Positions 8,179 to 15,565 of a stretch of DNA of 22,008 nt are shown here, piece after piece. Both the position numbers and the translations under genes were made by a program. Location: IMG/VR virus record IMGVR_UViG_3300042556_001351, positions 1-22,008 of that record, one strand, 5' to 3'. Origin of the DNA: a virus. Positions within the stretch are counted from its first letter, which is position 1. Every line of letters begins with the position of its first letter. The notes beneath the pieces were generated by a model that saw only the letters and a program-made list of their open reading frames with translations, had not been told where the DNA came from and did not search any database.

Positions 8179-8862
8179 ATGAAGACAGGACACAAAGTAA
8201 CAATCGGCTCGTGCGATCCCGGATCCGTAAATGGATCCTTCGCTTTCAGATTAATACAGCTCGCGCAAGCAAGGAGCAGCAGACTAGGGCCATTCGTAAG
8301 AATTAAAGGCTCTGGACTTTTATCCAAGCAGCGCAACCGAGTGGTGAAACAATTTCTAGATAACACAGACAGCGACTGGCTTCTGATGTTGGACTCAGAT
8401 GAACAGATCACCGTTCCAGCATTTGACGCCTTGATCGACACAGCCCATGACAAAGAGCGGCCAATCGTCGCAGGCCTTGTCTTTGCAGGATTTGGAGTGC
8501 CAGGCAAGCCTTACCCAAAGCCAGTCCCGGCGATATTCCAGGACTCAGAGAAGGGCTTCCTTCCACTTTACAAATACGACAAGAACGCAGTCTTCGAAAT
8601 TGACGCAGCAGGAACAGGATGCCTGCTCGTTCACCGAAGCGTTCTGGAGAAGATGCGCGAAGTGGCAGATCCAAACCAGGGCAAAGAATGGTGCTGGTTC
8701 TGGGATGGGCCAGTAAACGGAGAATGGATCGGCGAGGATTTATTATTCTGCCGAAGGGCAAAGTCGCTCGGATTCAAGATCCACGTAAACACCGCCGCGA
8801 TATTGCCACACCAGAAGAGCTTCTGGATGGAAGAGATTCATCATGATATTTGGAAAGATTAA
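8179..8862 (+). CDS. Glycosyltransferase, GT-A/GT2-like, within head genes
   Basis: This 227-residue protein probably transfers a sugar from a nucleotide-sugar donor. It shows the GT-A pattern: an early beta strand VTIGSCDPGSV, a helix LLSKQRNRVVKQFL, then DWLLMLDSDEQI with the metal-binding D72-S73-D74. The later EIDAAGTGCLLVHRSVLEKM and NGEWIGEDLLFCRRAKSLGFKIHVN resemble the acceptor-site part of family 2 enzymes. The start chosen is the ATG at 8179, preceded by AGGGGGAAA (8167-8175); an in-frame GTG further up lies in the terminator. Its place between capsid and connector genes suggests that a virion protein is the acceptor, but that is inference. The donor and acceptor are unknown. Confidence 0.75.
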   Translation: MKTGHKVTIGSCDPGSVNGSFAFRLIQLAQARSSRLGPFVRIKGSGLLSKQRNRVVKQFLDNTDSDWLLMLDSDEQITVPAFDALIDTAHDKERPIVAGLVFAGFGVPGKPYPKPVPAIFQDSEKGFLPLYKYDKNAVFEIDAAGTGCLLVHRSVLEKMREVADPNQGKEWCWFWDGPVNGEWIGEDLLFCRRAKSLGFKIHVNTAAILPHQKSFWMEEIHHDIWKD

Positions 8863-8968
8863 GAAGACCCGGCGCAAGCCGGCAAAGGAAACAGCAACCG
8901 CCGATCCCAAACTAGAACGCGCAATGCTGCCGAAACCGGAAAGAAGGACGAAGCGTGGCCCTAACTAA
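8843..8968 (+). CDS. Small, highly basic protein
   Basis: A 41-residue reading frame starts at an ATG inside the end of the glycosyltransferase gene and ends 14 bases into the connector gene, filling the gap between them. The product begins MIFGKIKKTRRKPAKE and is rich in Lys, Arg and Pro throughout. It has no membrane segment and no recognised family. A GGAAGA about 10 bases before the ATG could serve as a ribosome binding site. Tight coupling on both sides supports a real gene; the short length and bias argue for caution. A nucleic-acid-binding role would fit the charge but is not shown. Confidence 0.5.
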   Translation: MIFGKIKKTRRKPAKETATADPKLERAMLPKPERRTKRGPN

Positions 8969-9563
8969 TGCCTATTGCACCCTGGCCGAATTAAAGGCCT
9001 CGCTTGCGATCACTGACAGCGTGGACGACACCCCACTGGAAGCAGCGATAACAGCAACCAGCCGAATGATTGACGACTACACAGGCCGCTTCTTTTACCG
9101 CAACGGAACGACGCAATCACCAGTGGCCCGTTATTACACCCCACTCGATCCCTGGACGATGAACATGGACGATAACGTTTCGATCACCGAAGTAGCCACA
9201 GACGACAACTTCAACCAGACATGGGATACCGTCTGGTCGACCAGCGACTACATGCTCGAACCAGTGAACAACCCACAGCGCGGATGGCCAGTAAACCGCA
9301 TCCTTGCAATCGGCCGATACGTTTGGCCTTATTATTTGCCACAGGCATGCCGAATCACCGGCGTCTGGGGATGGAACGCAGTACCAGCAGAGATCAACAT
9401 GGCAACCTTGATCCAATCAGCTCGATTATTTACACGCCGCCAGTCGCCATTCGGAATCGCAGGAAGCCCGGACTTAGGCACAGTGCGCCTCACAGCCAAA
9501 CTAGACGCAGACGTTGAAGCCTTGCTTCGACCATTCCGCAAGAACAATGGGCTGGCTAAATAA
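8955..9563 (+). CDS. Head-tail connector, gp6-like
   Basis: This 202-residue protein is probably the first adaptor ring under the portal. The N-terminus (YCTLAELKASLAI, then DDTPLEAAITATSRMIDDYTGR) is the helical pattern typical of HK97 gp6-like connectors, followed by a beta-rich middle with several Trp residues and a C-terminal helix. The start is a GTG at 8955 with AAGGA eight bases upstream; no suitable ATG exists nearby. Its position after the capsid gene and before tail genes supports the role. It overlaps the next gene by one base (TAATG). Confidence 0.7.
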   Translation: MALTNAYCTLAELKASLAITDSVDDTPLEAAITATSRMIDDYTGRFFYRNGTTQSPVARYYTPLDPWTMNMDDNVSITEVATDDNFNQTWDTVWSTSDYMLEPVNNPQRGWPVNRILAIGRYVWPYYLPQACRITGVWGWNAVPAEINMATLIQSARLFTRRQSPFGIAGSPDLGTVRLTAKLDADVEALLRPFRKNNGLAK

Positions 9564-9967
9564 TGCCGATGCAACCAAGCCAGGTGCGAGATGCACTAAA
9601 AACAAGACTTCAAACCATCTCAGGCCTTCGCGCCTACGATGTGATTCCAGAACCAGTAACACCGCCATGCGCGATCGTGGGCCAGCTCGACTTCACATTC
9701 GACATCGATAACGCCCGGGGATTAGACCAAGCAAACGTCGACATTTATGTGATCGTCCAGCGCTTCTCAGAGCGAGCAGGCCAGGACAAGCTCGATGGAT
9801 ACCTTGCAGGCACAGGAGCAACATCCATCAAAGCAGCGATAGAGGCAGATAGAACGCTCGGCGGAACATGCCAGACATTGCGAGTGATTGGCGCAGAGTC
9901 CGGAACATACGACTCGCAATCGAACACATTCCTCTCTTACCGATACCGCCTAACAATCTACGGATAA
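9563..9967 (+). CDS. Probable tail terminator / head-tail joining protein
   Basis: This 134-residue protein has an N-terminal helix (SQVRDALKTRLQTI), a central beta region ending VDIYVIVQRFSERAGQDKLDGYL, a helix and a C-terminal strand SYRYRLTIYG. This alternating layout and the slot between connector and tail tube fit the small tail terminator or tail-completion family. No motif is diagnostic, so the exact role is inferred mainly from context. It could instead be a head-closure protein. Its start overlaps the previous stop by one base. Confidence 0.5.
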   Translation: MPMQPSQVRDALKTRLQTISGLRAYDVIPEPVTPPCAIVGQLDFTFDIDNARGLDQANVDIYVIVQRFSERAGQDKLDGYLAGTGATSIKAAIEADRTLGGTCQTLRVIGAESGTYDSQSNTFLSYRYRLTIYG

Positions 9968-9976
9968 GGAACCGAC

Positions 9977-10168
9977 ATGACATACACAGTAACCTCAAAG
10001 CGAGAAGTCTGCGGCAAGACCACAGGCGACACAATCACCGCAAAAGAATTGCAAGATGCAGGAGTCAGCGCAGAAACTCTGATCGCCGGCAACCACATCA
10101 AAGCAAGCAACACAGCACCACAAATCCCATCCATCAAAACAGAAACAGAAGAAGGAGCGACAAAATAA
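9977..10168 (+). CDS. Small hypothetical protein before the tail tube
   Basis: This 63-residue protein starts MTYTVTSKREVCGKTTGDTITAKELQDAG and ends in a polar, disordered-looking tail rich in Thr, Lys and Glu. A ribosome binding site (AAGGA) precedes the ATG and its stop overlaps the tail-tube start by one base, so it is translated with the tail genes. It has one cysteine and no membrane segment. I do not recognise the family; a small tail or connector accessory protein is likely only from position. Confidence 0.6.
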   Translation: MTYTVTSKREVCGKTTGDTITAKELQDAGVSAETLIAGNHIKASNTAPQIPSIKTETEEGATK

Positions 10169-10578
10169 TGCCTCGCATAGTTCTCACTAACGCATTTATC
10201 TCCGTCGGCGGAGTGGATCTGAGCGATTTGGTCGCATCAGTAACACTCTCGGAAACATTCGACGTCGTCGAAACCACCGCATTCTCATCAACAGCCGCGA
10301 AGACACGTGTGGCTGGATTAGAAGACAATTCAATCACCCTGGAATTTCACCAGGACTACGCAACCAGCGAAGTGGAGCAGACAATCTATCCACTTCTCGG
10401 AACACCAGCAGCAGTGATCGTCAAGCCAAACGGCTCCGCCACTGGCGCATTCAATCCAAGTTATACCTGCTCTGCTATTATTTCAGAGTGGACTCCGATC
10501 AACGGATCCGTCGGTGAATTGGCAACAGCAAGTGTGACTTGGCCAGTAACCGGAGCAATCACAAAGGCGGTCGTATAA
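10168..10578 (+). CDS. Major tail (tube) protein, copy 1
   Basis: This 136-residue beta-rich protein is probably a tail-tube subunit. It begins MPRIVLTNAFISVGGVDLSDLVASV, carries a DVVETTAFSS segment and a central EFHQDY, and ends with WTPINGSVGELATASVTWPVTG, a layout common in small siphovirus tube proteins. The ATG at 10168 was chosen over upstream in-frame codons because it overlaps the preceding stop and has GAAGGAG about 12 bases upstream. The next gene is a close paralogue in tandem, about two-thirds identical by manual alignment. Its place before the chaperone and tape measure supports the role. Confidence 0.75.
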   Translation: MPRIVLTNAFISVGGVDLSDLVASVTLSETFDVVETTAFSSTAAKTRVAGLEDNSITLEFHQDYATSEVEQTIYPLLGTPAAVIVKPNGSATGAFNPSYTCSAIISEWTPINGSVGELATASVTWPVTGAITKAVV

Positions 10579-10811
10579 TGCCAAGACTTGTACTAACAAA
10601 CGCATCTGTTGTATTTGGAAGCACCGATCTCTCGGATTATATTTCGAGCATCTCTCTAAATTCAACATTTGATATCGTAGAAACCACTGCATTCGGAAAC
10701 ACCGCGAAGACACGTGTGGCCGGACTTGCAGACAATTCTGTGACGTTCGAATTTCACCAGGACTATGCAACAGGAGAAGTAGAACAAACAATCTATCCAC
10801 TTCTCGGAACA
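10381..10811 (+). repeat. Tandem duplication in tail-tube genes
   Basis: The two tail-tube genes share stretches of identical DNA. The longest noted is 24 bases, at 10381-10404 and again at 10788-10811, a spacing of 407 bases. Other matching blocks encode the AKTRVAGL and GSVGELATAS segments. The pattern indicates an ancestral tandem gene duplication that has since diverged mostly in the N-terminal half. Confidence 0.85.
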
Positions 10812-10985
10812 GCAGTCAGCGTGGTAGCAAAGCCAGTCGCAGGAACAACAACAACAATCAATCCGCAGTACGCATTCTCGGCGCTTGTTTCAGAATGGAC
10901 TCCTATAAATGGTTCCGTCGGTGAATTAGCGACAGCAAGTGTAACTTGGCCGATCTCCGGCGCAATTACGAAGACAACAACCTAA
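10578..10985 (+). CDS. Major tail (tube) protein, copy 2 (tandem paralogue)
   Basis: This 135-residue protein aligns end to end with the preceding one, with 92 identical positions by hand count and a single-residue gap near 42. Both share AKTRVAGL, the EFHQDYAT and VEQTIYPLLGT blocks and a nearly identical C-terminus. The start is the ATG at 10578, overlapping the previous stop by one base, rather than an in-frame ATG inside copy 1. It may form a mixed tube with copy 1, or be a specialised ring. Both copies look intact. Which one dominates in the tail cannot be told. Confidence 0.75.
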   Translation: MPRLVLTNASVVFGSTDLSDYISSISLNSTFDIVETTAFGNTAKTRVAGLADNSVTFEFHQDYATGEVEQTIYPLLGTAVSVVAKPVAGTTTTINPQYAFSALVSEWTPINGSVGELATASVTWPISGAITKTTT

Positions 10986-11003
10986 AGAAAGTAGGGGGAA
11001 AAG

Positions 11004-11282
11004 ATGGATGGATTAAATATCAAAGTCAAGACGACTGATGGCGTGGAAAAAACGTTCTCATTACGGCCACGCATCATCGTCGACTTCGAACAGAAGTACG
11101 GCAAAGGCCTAGCCAAACTCATCGGCGAAGAGCAGAAGCTCGAACATATCTATTATCTCGGATGGCTTGCACTTAGATCCAACGGAGTGGTTGTGAAACC
11201 ATTCGGGCCAGATTTTCTAGATACGCTCGAAGGAGTGCAACTAGATACAGACCCAAATTCCGAATCCACAGAGATAGCCTGA
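11004..11282 (+). CDS. Tail assembly chaperone, short form (gpG-like)
   Basis: This 92-residue protein is the unshifted product of the tail-chaperone gene. It begins MDGLNIKVKTTDGVEKTFSLRP, a beta-rich start, followed by a helical part IIVDFEQKYGKGLAKLIGEEQKLEHIYYLGWLALRSNG that is typical of this family in siphoviruses. AGGGGGAAA lies at 10993-11001. A slippery heptamer near the end lets some ribosomes move into the -1 frame and make a longer form. By analogy with lambda gpG/gpGT, it helps load tube protein around the tape measure and is absent from the virion. Confidence 0.8.
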   Translation: MDGLNIKVKTTDGVEKTFSLRPRIIVDFEQKYGKGLAKLIGEEQKLEHIYYLGWLALRSNGVVVKPFGPDFLDTLEGVQLDTDPNSESTEIA

Positions 11283-11419
11283 CCTATTCAATAGCAGCAG
11301 TTTCTGTGGAAACAGGACTAGATCCGATTTCATTATTGGATGCACCAGATGGCATCCTTGAAGCGATCGTGATTTATCTTAAAGAGAAAGCAAAGGCGGC
11401 AAACAAACATGGCAAATGA
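11004..11419 (+). CDS. Tail assembly chaperone, -1 frameshift fusion (gpGT-like)
   Basis: Ribosomes slipping at 11252-11258 would read on in the -1 frame to a TGA at 11417-11419, making about 138 residues: 85 from the first frame and 53 from the second. The second part, with SIAAVSVETGLDPISLLDAP and then ILEAIVIYLKEKAKAA, is the helical tail typical of the T part of siphovirus chaperones, and it has no start codon or ribosome binding site of its own. The -1 frame is open from 11177. Without the shift, about 125 bases before the next gene would be non-coding. The fusion overlaps the next ATG at 11409. Confidence 0.8.
11252..11258 (+). promoter_or_regulatory. -1 ribosomal frameshift slippery site
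   Basis: C CCA AAT matches the X XXY YYZ pattern exactly, in the correct zero-frame register (codons CCA at 11253 and AAT at 11256). Both tRNAs can re-pair on CCC and AAA. It lies 22 bases before the zero-frame stop. No obvious downstream stem-loop or pseudoknot was seen by eye. Confidence 0.75.
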
Positions 11420-11960
11420 CGTCGTAGTAATTAACGGCATCAAAGAAACCACCGCCGCCTTGAAGAAGTTCGACAAGGACGCAGCTCGTCGCCTGAACAA
11501 AGTAATCAACGACGAGCTGCGCCGAGCCGAAGGAGATGCCAAAGAGCAGATCCCAGACAAGCCGCCGATGAGTGGATGGCGAACAGTGGCCGCAAAGAAC
11601 CCCAAAAAGGGCGTCAGAGGTGGCCAGGGCTGGCCAGCATGGGATCCGCAAGCCATTCGCCAGGGCATCGTAAAGACGCGCTCAGAAGGCCGCGTGAGGT
11701 CGGATTACACCACCAGCGCCGGCGCACTCTTCAACAAGACCGCCTCGGGCGTTATCTTTGAAATTGCAGGACGCAGGACACCAGGGCAAGGAACAGGACG
11801 CCAGCTCATCACCGTCATGGAAGATCGCTTCCGCAAAGCCAGCCGAGGAATATGGGCCGTCATTGATCGCGATCGCCCTAGAATTCTTGCCAATGTAAGA
11901 GCCGCAATGAATGACGCACAGAAGACCCTGCAAGCCAATTTTAACAAAGAGAAGGGATAA
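11409..11960 (+). CDS. HK97 gp10-like protein (tentative)
   Basis: This 183-residue basic protein has an N-terminal helix region, IKETTAALKKFDKDAARRLNKVI, and a helix with EGDAKEQIPDKP. These resemble HK97 gp10-type head-tail proteins (GIKE...ALK..., then a helix rich in Arg and Ala). The middle is Gly and Pro rich and the C-terminus is a long helix. It begins within the end of the chaperone fusion and precedes the tape measure, an unusual place for a gp10-like protein, which normally sits with the connectors. It could instead be a tail component unrelated to gp10. No catalytic motif is visible. Confidence 0.45.
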   Translation: MANDVVVINGIKETTAALKKFDKDAARRLNKVINDELRRAEGDAKEQIPDKPPMSGWRTVAAKNPKKGVRGGQGWPAWDPQAIRQGIVKTRSEGRVRSDYTTSAGALFNKTASGVIFEIAGRRTPGQGTGRQLITVMEDRFRKASRGIWAVIDRDRPRILANVRAAMNDAQKTLQANFNKEKG

Positions 11961-11966
11961 CCGAGC

Positions 11967-14297
11967 ATGGCAATAGGCGCAGTAACCGCCCGGATTATCA
12001 CCCAATACTCAGACAAGGGCAGCAAGGCAGCAAGCCGCGATATCAACAAGCTCGGAAAATCTTTCGACAAATTCGCAGGCAAGGTAGGCAAGGCATTCGG
12101 CATAGCAGCAGCAGCCAGCGCCGCATTCGCAATCAAGATCGGCACAGATGCCGTCAAGGGCGCGATGGCAGATCAGAAACAGCAAGTCGCTCTCGCAACT
12201 GCGCTACGCAATACAACAGGAGCAACAAACGAAGCAATCGCTGCCACAGTCAAATACCTAGATGCTAAAGAATTATCAGTAGGCGTAGATAATGAAGAAT
12301 TGATCCCATCTCTTCAAACTTTGGTACAAGCAACCAAAGACGTCACGCAAGCACAGATACTACAAAATCTTGCCCTAGATATTTCTGCCGGAACCGGTAA
12401 AAATTTAGAAGCGGTTTCACTTGCCCTCGCCAAAGCACTCGGCGGTAACGTTGGCGCACTTACCAGACTCGGCGTGCCACTTGATGCAGCAGCAGTGAAG
12501 TCCAAAGACCTCAATGCAATTCTGGTATCACTCGGCGAAACTTTTGCAGGGCAGGCAGGCAAACGCGCTGAAACCTTCGAATTTAGAATGATGCGTTTAC
12601 AGTTAGCCTTTAACCAAGTCCTCGATCAACTGGGATACGCATTCATTCCAGTCTTGGAAAACTTCGCTCAAATTTTAATGACGAAAGTTATTCCGGCGGT
12701 TCAAACATTCATAAATGAGAATGGAGATAAACTCGTCGCCGCTTTAAGTAAAGCGCTCAAAGCGATCATCGGCTTTGGATTCATCATCTTCAAAATCTTT
12801 TCATTCGTAGCAAAGAATAAAGGATTATTCACATCGCTCGGTATTATCTTCGCGGCCACATTCGTAGCAGCCAAAGTGATGGCATTCGTCACAGCGATAC
12901 AGCAGCTGGTCAGGGCTTACCAAGCGATCCGAACAGCAGCTCTAGCAGCAGCAGGAGCGCAGGCAGTGGCAACAGGCGGAATTTCACTAACAGCCGCAGC
13001 CGCCGGCCTTGCCGCATTCGCTCTGACGGTTGGCGGCCTTACACTCGCCGTCAAAAAAGCAAATAGCGAGATGTCAAAGATGGAAGGCGCTGGCGAAGAT
13101 TTAGATTTCACATTCGACGGATTAGACGGAGCGAGTGACGGCTTTCTCAACAGCCTCAAGGGGCTTAACATTGATCTTGGCAAAGCAGGAAAGAACACGA
13201 AGGCGCTGACAGCGGCAGACCTTAAACTTATCCAGACACAGAAGGCGCTCGCAAAATTGCGCAAATTAGGTGTCACACCAACCACAGAAACAGATCCGAT
13301 CCAGCTCGAAGCCGCACGCCTAAATCTTGTAAAGCAAGCAAACTATCAAGAAGCAGAACGCGTCAAGGCCATCCTTGAAAATCTATCAGCGCAACTCAAG
13401 GCAAACGAAGCAATCAAGCGATACACAGACCTGCTCGGCGTTGTTGCAGATTCCAAAATTTCAGCAGAAGAAGTGATCGTCTTATCCCAGAAGTGGGGCA
13501 TCAGCAAAGAAGCAGTGGTCGCATACACCAGCGCAATCTTCGCAGTCAACGACGGCAAGATCACCACGAAGGAAGTCGACGCACTCGCAGCGCAATGGGG
13601 CGTCACAAAGGCGCAGGCGCAGGTTTATCTCGACTTCTTCGCAGCTCTCAACGACGGCAAACTTTCAGATGAAGAGATAAACAAACTCGCAACCAAGTGG
13701 GGGCTAACAAACAAAGAAGTCGCCGATTATGCAAAGAAAATTTCAGAAGGAGCAACCCCTTCGAGCCTTTGGCCTACACCCGGCAACCAGGCAGAACAAT
13801 CATGGAAGGACGCGCTCGCAGCTCTCAACGCCTACGTTAAAGCTTCAGGAGCGAAAATCGCAGCGCCGACCGTTCCAGCGCCAGTACCAGGCACGCCACT
13901 ACCGCCAGGATTCACGCCAGTAATACCTTCAACACCAGGAGCCAAGAAGCCAGGAGATCCAGGCTTTATCGGGCCAGTCGCTCCGAAGGCAACGCCAGCA
14001 CCGACACCAGCGCCGCAGACACAGTCAGATATTCAACGATTCCTCACGAGTAGAGGCTTGATCGCGATGGCCACCGGCGGCATCGTTACCAGCCCCACAG
14101 CAGCGCTGATCGGCGAAGCAGGGCCAGAGGCCGTGATTCCACTCGACCGGATGGGATCGATGGGCGGATCTACGATCAACATCGTTGTAAACGGCAGCGT
14201 GACAAGCGAAGGCGATCTCGTGAATTCAATTCGCAACGCCATTCTGCAAGGCCAGAATAACGGCCAGGCGATTACGAAGACAGCGATCCAACTCTGA
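11967..14297 (+). CDS. Tape measure protein
   Basis: This 776-residue protein sets tail length and is ejected with the DNA. It has an N-terminal amphipathic helical region, two hydrophobic stretches (about 266-311 and 324-362) likely to insert in a membrane, and three exact 34-residue repeats (486-519, 520-553, 554-587). A Pro-rich linker at about 633-690 follows, then a conserved C-terminus with GGIVTSPTAALIGEAGPEAVIPL (about 704-726), a signature seen in many tape measures. By the usual 1.5 angstrom per residue, the tail would be near 115 nm, an estimate only. AAGGG precedes the ATG; the end overlaps the minor tail gene by one base. Confidence 0.93.
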   Translation: MAIGAVTARIITQYSDKGSKAASRDINKLGKSFDKFAGKVGKAFGIAAAASAAFAIKIGTDAVKGAMADQKQQVALATALRNTTGATNEAIAATVKYLDAKELSVGVDNEELIPSLQTLVQATKDVTQAQILQNLALDISAGTGKNLEAVSLALAKALGGNVGALTRLGVPLDAAAVKSKDLNAILVSLGETFAGQAGKRAETFEFRMMRLQLAFNQVLDQLGYAFIPVLENFAQILMTKVIPAVQTFINENGDKLVAALSKALKAIIGFGFIIFKIFSFVAKNKGLFTSLGIIFAATFVAAKVMAFVTAIQQLVRAYQAIRTAALAAAGAQAVATGGISLTAAAAGLAAFALTVGGLTLAVKKANSEMSKMEGAGEDLDFTFDGLDGASDGFLNSLKGLNIDLGKAGKNTKALTAADLKLIQTQKALAKLRKLGVTPTTETDPIQLEAARLNLVKQANYQEAERVKAILENLSAQLKANEAIKRYTDLLGVVADSKISAEEVIVLSQKWGISKEAVVAYTSAIFAVNDGKITTKEVDALAAQWGVTKAQAQVYLDFFAALNDGKLSDEEINKLATKWGLTNKEVADYAKKISEGATPSSLWPTPGNQAEQSWKDALAALNAYVKASGAKIAAPTVPAPVPGTPLPPGFTPVIPSTPGAKKPGDPGFIGPVAPKATPAPTPAPQTQSDIQRFLTSRGLIAMATGGIVTSPTAALIGEAGPEAVIPLDRMGSMGGSTINIVVNGSVTSEGDLVNSIRNAILQGQNNGQAITKTAIQL
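13422..13727 (+). repeat. Three 34-residue repeats in the tape measure
   Basis: Three consecutive 102-base units encode 34-residue repeats with the pattern Y-x8-[DN]-D-[GS]-K-[IL]-[ST]-x2-E plus KWG[ILV][ST]. The Asp at position 10 falls at residues 495, 529 and 563. The loop DGKITTKE has the second half of an EF-hand loop but lacks the acids at loop positions 1 and 3, so calcium binding is doubtful. The units look like helix-loop-helix modules. Confidence 0.85.
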
Positions 14298-15553
14298 TGG
14301 CAGGCATTCCACAGCTCGGAGCCACGATCGACTTCACAAACGGCCCGGCATTTATCTCGGCAGCCTTCACCCTTGACGACCCAGTGAAGGGCCTACTAGG
14401 AACAGGGCAACTCGCAGATGCAGACGACTCGGTCGACATTTCGAGCATTATCCTTCGCTCTTCCATTCGAAGAGGACGCAACCGCATCCTGAATAAATTC
14501 GAAGCAGGAACGGCCGTCGTTGAGATCAAGGACGACACAGGCGACTGGAACCCGGCCAATACAGCAGGGCCATACTTCGGCAAGCTCGTACCCTTGCGCA
14601 AAATCCGAATCTTCGCAGATTACGAAGGCATCCGTTACTACTTATTTTCAGGCTTTATCACCAGCTACGACACCACCTTCGCACTTGGAGCCGATGAAGT
14701 TTCCAGAGTGATCCTGCAATGCGTCGACGGCTTCCGCCTTCTCAATAACGCAGCCATTACCACAGTGCCAGATTCAGGAGCAGGGCAACTAAGCGGAACG
14801 CGCATCAATAAACTTCTAGACGTCGTCGATTGGCCACTTTCACAAAGAGATATCAACGCCGGCGATAGCACCATGCAGGCAGATCCAGGAACAGCAGATA
14901 GAACCGTCCTCGAAGCGATTCAGACGGTAGAAAATAGCGAATTCGGTGGCTTCTTCCTAGACGCCGAAGGAAATGCAACCTTCTACTCAAGAACCACAGT
15001 CAGCCAATACGCAGACTCGACACCTGTGGTTTTCAGCGACGACGGCACAGGAATCGGATACGCCCAGATTGACCTGGCCTTCGATGACACTTTGATCGTA
15101 AATAACGTTTCAGTCCAAAGACTCAACGGCACAAACCAAGTGGTCAGCGACCAGACATCGATCGATGACTACTTTATCCATTCAGGAGCCAGAACCGGCA
15201 TTCTCGTGCAGACAGATGAAGAGGCACTGAACCAGGCGACGATGATCTTGGAATCACGCAAAGACGCAACCCTGCGCATTGACTCCATGACCCTGAACCT
15301 TGTCGACGACGGCCAGGAAGCAAGAAACATCGCAGGCCTTGATCTGGAGATATTCGACCTCGTCAACATCACGAAGGCGATGCCAGGATCGACATCGATC
15401 ACCAGAGAATTATTCGTGCAAGGCATGCAGCACGACATAACAAGGACAACTTTCACCACTAAGATACTGACAAGCGAACCGATCATCCAGGCGTTTATCC
15501 TAGACAGCACAGTGCAAGGCATTCTGGACGTCGCAGGCGTCTTAAGTTACTAA
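14297..15553 (+). CDS. Minor tail protein (tail tip / baseplate hub candidate)
   Basis: This 418-residue, mostly beta protein follows the tape measure directly, the normal slot for distal tail or tip proteins. Features include an N-terminal DFTNGPAFISAAFTLDDP and IIRSSIRRGRNRIL-like region, RYYLFSGFITSY, and a C-terminal half with DLVNITKAMPG and DITRTTFTTKIL. Such patterns are common in single-gene minor tail proteins of siphoviruses. No enzymatic motif is visible. Only this gene stands between the tape measure and the receptor-binding genes, so it may combine distal-tail and hub functions. Confidence 0.65.
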   Translation: MAGIPQLGATIDFTNGPAFISAAFTLDDPVKGLLGTGQLADADDSVDISSIILRSSIRRGRNRILNKFEAGTAVVEIKDDTGDWNPANTAGPYFGKLVPLRKIRIFADYEGIRYYLFSGFITSYDTTFALGADEVSRVILQCVDGFRLLNNAAITTVPDSGAGQLSGTRINKLLDVVDWPLSQRDINAGDSTMQADPGTADRTVLEAIQTVENSEFGGFFLDAEGNATFYSRTTVSQYADSTPVVFSDDGTGIGYAQIDLAFDDTLIVNNVSVQRLNGTNQVVSDQTSIDDYFIHSGARTGILVQTDEEALNQATMILESRKDATLRIDSMTLNLVDDGQEARNIAGLDLEIFDLVNITKAMPGSTSITRELFVQGMQHDITRTTFTTKILTSEPIIQAFILDSTVQGILDVAGVLSY

Positions 15554-15565
15554 CAAGGAGATATC

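Noticed and set aside
8869-8882. Short CCGGC-GCAA-GCCGG hairpin
   Set aside because: Only 5 bp, inside a small reading frame and with no T-run; likely chance in GC-rich DNA.
9868-10167. N-terminal extension of tail-tube copy 1
   Set aside because: The extension overlaps two other genes in another frame and its sequence is not tube-like; the paralogue begins at the matching ATG.
10539-10577. Upstream in-frame ATG for tail-tube copy 2
   Set aside because: It lies inside copy 1 and would add 13 residues absent from the paralogue; 10578 overlaps the preceding stop by one base.
13540-13590. True EF-hand calcium sites in the tape-measure repeats
   Set aside because: The loops keep D-G-x-I and a terminal Glu but lack the acidic residues at positions 1 and 3, so canonical binding is unlikely.
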